Positions 7,776 through 13,575 of a DNA stretch of 13,575 nucleotides are shown here, one piece after another. Source of the stretch: an uncultured Clostridia bacterium. GTDB lineage: Bacteria; Bacillota; Clostridia; Oscillospirales; Ruminococcaceae. Below the pieces are notes generated by a model. It did not search any database. It had not been told where the DNA came from and was given only the letters and a program-made list of their open reading frames with translations. Where the stretch lies: NCBI GenBank assembly GCA_947175655.1, contig CAMWNQ010000032.1, positions 1 to 13,575 of the forward strand, read 5' to 3'. Every line of letters begins with the position of its first letter. Positions within the stretch are counted from its first letter, which is position 1. The position numbers and the translations under genes were made by a program.

Positions 7776-10700
7776 ATGGCAATTCAAACAACTGGTGTAA
7801 ATCCTGCCATACCTACAGATAATTCAGGAAGCAAAATTAAAAACTGGTTTACAAAAAATTATATGTATCTGGTTGCATTTTTTTTGCCTGTAGTACTGGT
7901 AGTGATAGCATATGCCAATTTTGACATTTATCCGTTTGGAAAAGAAGGGTCTGTACTTGCCCTTGACCTTAATGGGCAGTATATCTATTATTTTGAGGCA
8001 ATACGAGATGCCTTCTGGGGAGACGGAAGTTTTTTTTATAACTGGAGCAGAGACCTTTCCGGTGAATTTATGGGTATCATAGGATACTATCTTGCAAGTC
8101 CGTTTACACTTATACCTATACTTCTTCCAAGAACTATGATTCTGGAAAGTATAATGATAATGCAGTTGTGCAAGCTTGGAACAGCTGGTCTTACATTCAG
8201 CATGTATGTAAGAAAGTCAAAGAATATCAAACCTGTTCAGTCAATAATGTTTTCGACTGCATATGCAATGATGGCATACGCTGTAATTCAAACTATTGAC
8301 CCTATGTGGCTTGATGGAATAGTATTTCTTCCGCTTGTAGTTCTCGGCATAGAATATTTTATTGATGACGGCAGAAAAGTAAATTATATAATACCGCTTG
8401 CAATAATGTTTGTGGCAAACTTCTATATAGGATTTATGCTTGCAATTTTTACAGCTTTATATTATTTTTACTATCTTTTCTTTGGAACTGATTCAAAGCT
8501 TAAAGCATCTGATTACGTTAAAAAAACGTTTATTTTTGGATTGTGTACAGCAGTAGTATTGATGTGTAGTGCATTTATGATACTTCCGATATATAATGCA
8601 TTGTCACTCGGTAAATTTGAGTTTTCCGGCAAACCTGATTATAGTTTTGCGACTCAGTTTTCACCGATAGAATTAGTACCATGTTTATTCCCTAATCAGT
8701 ATTATTCTGTAAATATGCACGGAAAGCCTGAAATATACTGCGGAATGATTACAACTGTGTTATTACCGCTTTTCTATATGAACAAGGATATCAAATGGAA
8801 TAAAAAAGTAGGATATTCATTTATAATAGCAATTCTTTTCTTCAGTATGTATATAAAGCCTGCTGATATGATGTGGCACGGTGGACAAACTCCTAACTGG
8901 CTTCCATACAGATATTCATTCCTGATGTCATTTGTTCTTGTATCAATGGCAGCAACTACTTTCTCAAAGATTGAGGGGCTTAAACTTACTACCGGAAAAA
9001 TTGCCGGAGTATTTATAGGAATACTTGCACTTGTACTCTATTTTGATGCAAAAATGCCAAGTTTTAATTATGTAAAAAAAGGCGATATAATTTATGTAGA
9101 TACGGCTATGACTTTCATATTCGGAATGATTCTTGCCGGAGCTTATCTTATAGGACTTTTCTTTATAAGCAAGTATATTAACAAGACAAAGACCATAAAT
9201 ATGATTTCAGGAGCGATGACTCTTGTTATCTCTGTTGAAGCCTGTGTAAATGCCCTTGATTCTTTCAAGAAGATTGATGAGGAAGTTGCATATTCAAACC
9301 GTACCGGATATTACGGAGAAATTCAGGCTGGTAGAGATGTTACAAAAGAAATTGAAAAATATGATACAGGTCTTTACAGGTCTGAAAAAACGTTTTTCCG
9401 TTGTGTAAATGATAACCTTGCATATGGATTAAAGGGTATTTCACATTCAAGTTCAGTAATGAATACAAAGATTATCAATTTCATTGGAACAATGGGTTAC
9501 TCTATGAGAAGCTATGTTACAAGATATGACGGAAATACAATCCTTGCTGACTCTATGCTTGGAATTAAATATGTTATAGATGATAATAATAATTCAAGTC
9601 TTTTGAATCCTTATTATGAACCTGTATTCAGCTATGATTATATAGATTCAAGAGATAAGGAAAAGAAACTTACAGTTTACAGAAATCCTGATGCTCTTTC
9701 AATAGGCTATATGATTGATAATTCAATTACAAATCTTGCATTTTTAGGAAATGACAATCCATTTAACAGTCAAAATATGTTTTTAAGTACATCAACAGGA
9801 AATACAGACTTCCTGAAACAAGGTAATGCAATATATATAAATGGCAATAAGGAATACTATACACGTCTTGAAACTGATATTACAACACAGCAGATTACAA
9901 TTTCACCTTATGGAGACCAAACTCTTTACACTGCTAATGCTGATGCTATAGACCCTATTATAAATATACATTTTACAGCAGAATCAAGTAATGATATTTA
10001 TATGTATCTTAAAACTGAGAATGAAAAGGCAGTAAATACTTGGATTTCAAGTGAAAAAGGTGATGATGGACAGTTTACAAATCATAAATCACTTGGTGCA
10101 GGTGCATATTTTGAAAATCACAATTATTCTATTGTAAGAGTTGGTTCTTTTGAACCGGGTACAGAAGTTGAAGTAAGACTTACGGTAAGACTTAATACAG
10201 TAACTCCTGATACTGAAGAGTATACTATTATAAGAGATTTCCAGTTCTATGAATTCCATAAGGATTTATTTGATGAAGATATAGCTGTTCTTAAACAGAA
10301 TCAGTGGAATATCAACAATGATACTTTTACTGACAGATATATTGAAGGAACTATAGAAGCTAAGGAAGGTCAGATAATGCTTACAAGTATACCTACTGAA
10401 CCGGGCTGGACTGTAAAGGTTGATGGCAAAAAGGTTAATACAGTAGAAATACTCAAAGCATTCATAGGTATAGAGCTTGAACCCGGAACGCATACAATTA
10501 CAATGAAATATACTCCTCCTGGATTTAATTTAGGTATTATAACTCTTATTCTCGGTATAGCAATAATAATATTCCTGTTCAGAAAAGACAGAGTTATTGT
10601 TAATCAGCTCCGTGAAAATCAAAGAAAGCTTGAAGCAGAAAAAATCAAGGCTCAGGAAAAAGCTAGAGCAAAAGCAAATAAGCTTATAAAATCTAAAGGT

Positions 10701-10796
10701 GCAGTATCAAATATTGATATTTCTGAAATTGATAAGGCAACAAAAAAAGTGAAATCTCAGGATAAAAAACCTGAAAAATCTGAACCAGAAGAATAG
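7776..10796 (+). CDS. YfhO-family membrane protein (GT-C-like glycosyltransferase)
   Basis: This 1006-residue protein matches the YfhO family, large polytopic proteins needed in Bacillus for glycosylating lipoteichoic acid outside the membrane from an undecaprenyl-linked sugar. A soluble N-terminus leads into a helix at 29-47 and the first external loop with ALDLNGQYIYYFEAIRDAFW (62-81), whose Asp64 sits where GT-C enzymes carry a catalytic acid. About a dozen further helices follow to about 490, including the conserved LPYRYSF (376-382). Residues about 495-910 form an extracytoplasmic region ending in GWTVKVDGKKV and EPGTHTITMKYTPPGFNLG, the usual YfhO finish before a last helix near 914-935. 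The 71-residue C-terminal tail is highly charged, Lys/Glu/Ala-rich and probably cytoplasmic, perhaps a coiled coil. AAGGAGG at 7763-7769 fixes the start. It has its own promoter and terminator. No CsbB-like lipid-sugar synthase is adjacent. Confidence 0.87.
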   Translation: MAIQTTGVNPAIPTDNSGSKIKNWFTKNYMYLVAFFLPVVLVVIAYANFDIYPFGKEGSVLALDLNGQYIYYFEAIRDAFWGDGSFFYNWSRDLSGEFMGIIGYYLASPFTLIPILLPRTMILESIMIMQLCKLGTAGLTFSMYVRKSKNIKPVQSIMFSTAYAMMAYAVIQTIDPMWLDGIVFLPLVVLGIEYFIDDGRKVNYIIPLAIMFVANFYIGFMLAIFTALYYFYYLFFGTDSKLKASDYVKKTFIFGLCTAVVLMCSAFMILPIYNALSLGKFEFSGKPDYSFATQFSPIELVPCLFPNQYYSVNMHGKPEIYCGMITTVLLPLFYMNKDIKWNKKVGYSFIIAILFFSMYIKPADMMWHGGQTPNWLPYRYSFLMSFVLVSMAATTFSKIEGLKLTTGKIAGVFIGILALVLYFDAKMPSFNYVKKGDIIYVDTAMTFIFGMILAGAYLIGLFFISKYINKTKTINMISGAMTLVISVEACVNALDSFKKIDEEVAYSNRTGYYGEIQAGRDVTKEIEKYDTGLYRSEKTFFRCVNDNLAYGLKGISHSSSVMNTKIINFIGTMGYSMRSYVTRYDGNTILADSMLGIKYVIDDNNNSSLLNPYYEPVFSYDYIDSRDKEKKLTVYRNPDALSIGYMIDNSITNLAFLGNDNPFNSQNMFLSTSTGNTDFLKQGNAIYINGNKEYYTRLETDITTQQITISPYGDQTLYTANADAIDPIINIHFTAESSNDIYMYLKTENEKAVNTWISSEKGDDGQFTNHKSLGAGAYFENHNYSIVRVGSFEPGTEVEVRLTVRLNTVTPDTEEYTIIRDFQFYEFHKDLFDEDIAVLKQNQWNINNDTFTDRYIEGTIEAKEGQIMLTSIPTEPGWTVKVDGKKVNTVEILKAFIGIELEPGTHTITMKYTPPGFNLGIITLILGIAIIIFLFRKDRVIVNQLRENQRKLEAEKIKAQEKARAKANKLIKSKGAVSNIDISEIDKATKKVKSQDKKPEKSEPEE

Positions 10797-10809
10797 TTGA
10801 TAAAAAAGG

Positions 10810-10836
10810 CGGAGACTTTTAAAGTCTCCGTTTTTT
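10810..10836 (+). terminator. Bidirectional terminator between the YfhO and GNAT genes
   Basis: CGGAGACT (10810-10817) pairs with AGTCTCCG (10823-10830) around a TTTAA loop, then six T (10831-10836) on the + strand. On the - strand the same stem is followed by CC and a T run (complement of 10802-10807). It lies 14 nt past the YfhO stop and 18 nt past the convergent GNAT stop, so it probably serves both. Confidence 0.92.
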
Positions 10837-10853
10837 GTATTATTAAAATAGTA

Positions 10854-11348
10854 TTAAAGCTCGTATCCAAAAATATGGTCATCCATAACATATCCGTGAC
10901 CTATTTCAGTGATTTCACTTCTTATAATTTTCATTCCGAGTTTTTCATATACCGAAATGGCGTTGTTATGTATATTAACAGTAAGCCAAATCATTGTATT
11001 GCCATTTTTTCTGCCTTTTTCTTTTATGAATTCAAATGCCTGCCTTGCATATCCTTTACGTCTGAAAGATTTTTTGATATAGAGTTTTGAGAGAAACAAT
11101 GTATTGTCGGGTTTTTCGCATATTCCGAAATATCCTATTTTTTCGCCGTCGAGTACAAAATTGTAATATTCATAGCCTTCCTCGCTGATTTGCTTTGAAA
11201 TAGCTTCAGCAGACTGAAACTTGTCAACCATATAGTCAATCTGGTCTTGCGAGAGAATGCAGATGAAGTGCTGATTCCAGATTTCACGTGCAAGGTCGGA
11301 AGTTCCCTGTATTTCTTCGGGTGTAACTACTTTTTTAAATTCCAGCAT
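10854..11348 (-). CDS. GNAT-family N-acetyltransferase
   Basis: This is a cytoplasmic acetyl-CoA-dependent acyltransferase of 164 residues, a normal single-domain GNAT length. Motif A, which holds the pyrophosphate of CoA, is RRKGYA at 96-101, after strand LFLSKLYIKKSF. Motif B is WLTVNIHNNAISVYEKLGM (121-139), with Tyr134 in the place of the usual general acid. The acceptor (protein N-terminus, amine, antibiotic or polyamine) cannot be told from sequence. I chose ATG 11348: AAAGGA (11364-11359) lies 10 nt upstream, whereas an in-frame GTG at 11357 would be only 1 nt from it. The gene has its own promoter and converges on the YfhO gene. Confidence 0.88.
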   Translation of the reverse strand: MLEFKKVVTPEEIQGTSDLAREIWNQHFICILSQDQIDYMVDKFQSAEAISKQISEEGYEYYNFVLDGEKIGYFGICEKPDNTLFLSKLYIKKSFRRKGYARQAFEFIKEKGRKNGNTMIWLTVNIHNNAISVYEKLGMKIIRSEITEIGHGYVMDDHIFGYEL

Positions 11349-11372
11349 ATAAAACACGTCCTTTCATATACT

Positions 11373-11401
11373 ATTATAATACTTTTTTTGTCGATAGTCA
11401 A
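11373..11401 (-). promoter_or_regulatory. Sigma-A promoter of the GNAT gene
   Basis: On the - strand, TTGACT (11401-11396) and TATAAT (11378-11373) are 17 nt apart, 24 nt before ATG 11348. The -35 box lies inside an inverted repeat (11384-11408). Confidence 0.85.
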
Positions 11402-11408
11402 CAAAAAA
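11384..11408. repeat. Inverted repeat over the GNAT -35 box
   Basis: TTTTTTGTCG (11384-11393) and CAACAAAAAA (11399-11408) are complementary over 9 of 10 positions around a 5-nt centre. In a - strand transcript the tenth position becomes a G-U wobble, giving a 10-bp hairpin downstream of the solute-binding protein gene. The T run sits on the 5' arm, so it is not a standard terminator; it could end that transcript weakly, act as an operator, or be chance in AT-rich DNA. Confidence 0.4.
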
Positions 11409-11423
11409 GGAAAATAAAAATAA

Positions 11424-13575
11424 TTAGTTGTTTTCTGCAAGATATATGGAAATTCTATCCTGAGTAGCTTTTGCACACTGTTCAGCAGTATAATCACCAT
11501 GGAAAAACTTATATACTTCTTCATATATTATATTATGTACATTATAATTATAAGACCTTTCACGAATTGCTGTATTTATTAAATTATTCATTTCTGCAAT
11601 GTCTTCATCATCAGGCAAACCTATTTCAGCATCTCCATAGAAATAATATCCTGTATAATCTGTATCTGCATTTTCAACAGGCTCTTTTGCTTTTTCTGCC
11701 ATATATTCAAGACCGCTTTTGGTAACAGGAAAACCATATATTAACACTCTATTGTTTTCGTCATGATAGAAATTATCAGTAAAAAATTGTTTCATAAAAT
11801 CCCACGCAAATTCTTTATTTTTGGATTGTGCAGATATTGCAAAGGTTTCAGGGATTGATAATACAGATTGTGAAATTGCAGATATTTCGTCACCTCCGAA
11901 ATCGCCTTTTTTAAGTACAAAATAACTTTGATAGCTTTCTAGACGGGAATCATTTATTAAAACTGTTTCACGCTGATAGCAAAGACTCTGATTTGCAACG
12001 TATTCATTCTTTTCAGCTTCAGTCATATTATCCCAATTGAATTCAGATTTATATTCTAATTCTTCTTCATTTGGATATTTATCAGCGAATTCCAGAAGAT
12101 TTATATATTCATCAGAATCAAAGGAACACGTTTTATAATCTTCACTTATAAAACTGTCCAAATCGAGAAGATTTGCCCATACCTGATATTTTGTCATTTG
12201 TTCATTATAATAATATACAGACATATCATCAGCAATATTTTCTATTGCATCCATATAATCCTGAGTAGTCCAGAAGTCAGATTTATCATTGAATTTGCTT
12301 TTTACATAGTCTTGGCTTATATAAAATGAATTAGGTATAGCATAAAGATGTCCATCTTTTTCCAATTGTTCAGCGATATTTGGAATAAGATTGTTTTTAT
12401 TAAAATCTTTGTCGTTTTTCATAAATTCATATAAATCTGTCAAAGCACCTTTTTCGTCAAGATGATATTCGTCTATGAAATTTGACATCATTATTATATC
12501 TGGTGCATTATCTGAAATAATATCAAGGGCAAGCTGTTCTCTATCGCCTGTTATATTGGATTTACTTTCATATTCTGAATAATCCTTGAGTTCCACATGG
12601 TAATCAGTTTGGGAATCATTAAAATCTGCAATGAATTCTTTCATAAAATCATCCATATAAGATACACCCAAAGTGATTTTAGAAATATTTTCAATTTCTG
12701 ATGGGTCACATTCCTTGAATTTTGTTGTTTTAACAGACATTCTTGCATAATCATTTGTAATTATTATTGCACAATTATCTTTTTCATCAATTAAAAATCC
12801 ATTCAGATTATGTGTGTTAACTCCAGATGATGTAACATCAAAAACAGGTTCTATAGAATTGTCAGAAGCCTTGACTCCATATACTGTTTTATTTGACGGA
12901 ATATAAAATGAATATTCACCGCTACCCTCAATAAAGTTTCTTGCAATGATATCAGGAAATTTATATGTTATACCGGTTTTTTCAATACAACCCTTTTCAA
13001 AATTGACCTTGTACATTTCCATATTGTCATCACCTGCATCAACACCACATATGACATCGCCGTTAGAACTCTTGCCAAATTTTCTGAATAATTTATCAGA
13101 TTTCAATGTACCTCTGAATGTACCATCAGTATCTATTATATAGTATTTATTATCAATATTTACTATACAGCTTTTACCGTCACTTGAACAGAAAATCCCT
13201 GAAAACATTACATTTCTTGGATTTATTGTATCATATAATCCGCTGACTTCGTTTGATGAAATAAGTTGACCATCTATTGAATAAGTATTTATAAATATTT
13301 TATATGATGCTGAGTTTTCATAAAGTTCAGCATCATAATCTTCAGAAAATTCATCAGGTTCGGGAAGGTCTCCATAATCAACATTTGCAATAATCTGAAC
13401 TATAGTATTATTTTTTGCAATACTAATATCATATGAATTTCCTGTTTTAAAATCTGGAAAATCAATTTCAGTCATATTTTCAAGATTTTTGTCACAGGTA
13501 TAAAATACTGGTGTTATTTTCATACCTCCCCCACGAATTAAAAATTTATTATTTTCTATAGGTTCAATTCTATAT
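11424..13575 (-). CDS. Extracellular solute-binding protein with large N-terminal extension (5' end missing)
   Basis: The frame is open from the right edge of the window to the TAA at 11426-11424, at least 716 residues. An ATG at 13523 has a purine-rich upstream stretch (GGGGGAGG), but the 17 codons before it are open, and no signal peptide follows it, although an extracellular binding protein needs one. I therefore treat it as internal and the gene as partial. Numbering from that Met, residues 1-275 are short beta-strand-like units (NKYYIIDTDGTF, NGDVICGVDAGD) suggesting a propeller-like domain. Residues about 281-699 resemble a family 1 extracellular solute-binding protein: ITLGVSYMDDFMKEFIADFN, PDIIMMS (341-347), DGHLYAIPNSF, and near the end NKEFAWDFMKQFF and GFPVTKSG. 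These proteins usually deliver sugars to ABC importers. No permease or ATPase gene follows, so its partner is upstream or elsewhere. Confidence 0.8.
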   Translation of the reverse strand, partial: YRIEPIENNKFLIRGGGMKITPVFYTCDKNLENMTEIDFPDFKTGNSYDISIAKNNTIVQIIANVDYGDLPEPDEFSEDYDAELYENSASYKIFINTYSIDGQLISSNEVSGLYDTINPRNVMFSGIFCSSDGKSCIVNIDNKYYIIDTDGTFRGTLKSDKLFRKFGKSSNGDVICGVDAGDDNMEMYKVNFEKGCIEKTGITYKFPDIIARNFIEGSGEYSFYIPSNKTVYGVKASDNSIEPVFDVTSSGVNTHNLNGFLIDEKDNCAIIITNDYARMSVKTTKFKECDPSEIENISKITLGVSYMDDFMKEFIADFNDSQTDYHVELKDYSEYESKSNITGDREQLALDIISDNAPDIIMMSNFIDEYHLDEKGALTDLYEFMKNDKDFNKNNLIPNIAEQLEKDGHLYAIPNSFYISQDYVKSKFNDKSDFWTTQDYMDAIENIADDMSVYYYNEQMTKYQVWANLLDLDSFISEDYKTCSFDSDEYINLLEFADKYPNEEELEYKSEFNWDNMTEAEKNEYVANQSLCYQRETVLINDSRLESYQSYFVLKKGDFGGDEISAISQSVLSIPETFAISAQSKNKEFAWDFMKQFFTDNFYHDENNRVLIYGFPVTKSGLEYMAEKAKEPVENADTDYTGYYFYGDAEIGLPDDEDIAEMNNLINTAIRERSYNYNVHNIIYEEVYKFFHGDYTAEQCAKATQDRISIYLAENN

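Noticed and set aside
10797..11090. + strand reading frame after the YfhO gene
   Set aside because: It begins inside the terminator hairpin, has no ribosome site, and lies opposite the clear GNAT gene.
11349..11357. GTG 11357 as start of the GNAT gene
   Set aside because: It would sit only 1 nt from the Shine-Dalgarno site; ATG 11348 has a workable 10-nt spacing.
11424..13523. ATG 13523 as the true start of the solute-binding protein
   Set aside because: Although GGGGGAGG precedes it, the frame stays open for 17 more codons to the edge, and no signal peptide follows this Met in a protein that must be exported.
1..13575. CRISPR array, insertion sequence, phage or toxin-antitoxin genes
   Set aside because: No regularly spaced repeats, transposase, integrase or terminal inverted repeats were seen; the tRNA gene shows no duplicated 3' end marking an integrated element within the window.

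Overview
This is an AT-rich window with strong Shine-Dalgarno sites and consensus sigma-A promoters. Together with a type I dockerin whose two repeats both read DASDAS, it points to a low-GC Firmicute of the gut clostridia, most likely Ruminococcus or a close relative in the Oscillospiraceae. The genus is an inference from protein style; no 16S or species marker is present.

Layout. At 1-137 is the 3' end of an unrecognised + strand gene with a lysine-rich tail. Next come three tightly packed + strand genes (154-4382): a small radical SAM protein resembling the TatD-linked subfamily, an O-antigen ligase/polymerase-like polytopic membrane protein with a large loop insert, and a lipoprotein penicillin-binding transpeptidase. 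The last two overlap by 4 nt (ATGA). A weak AT-rich hairpin terminator follows. A secreted 1003-residue WG-repeat-like protein ending in a dockerin (4473-7484) comes next. Then a - strand tRNA-Thr(CGT) sits between its own promoter and terminator. Facing away from it, from its own consensus promoter, is a 1006-residue YfhO-family membrane protein (7776-10796). This gene converges on a - strand GNAT acetyltransferase across a shared bidirectional terminator. The right end is a - strand extracellular solute-binding protein with a large N-terminal extension; its reading frame stays open to the window edge, so its 5' end is missing.

How the genes may work together. Most of the window concerns the cell envelope and the outside of the cell: polymer transfer at the membrane, peptidoglycan cross-linking, glycosylation of surface polymer (YfhO), dockerin display and substrate binding. 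The most interesting point is the coupled membrane-protein/transpeptidase pair. The transpeptidase descends from class A PBPs (C-terminal Cys motif, a recognisable remnant of the end of the GT51 domain) but has lost every GT51 catalytic motif and its transmembrane anchor, and is now a lipoprotein. It is translationally coupled to a Wzy/WaaL-like protein, a fold class related to SEDS glycosyltransferases. This suggests a two-protein polymerase/transpeptidase or ligase/transpeptidase unit analogous to RodA-PBP2, which is a hypothesis and not a demonstrated system.
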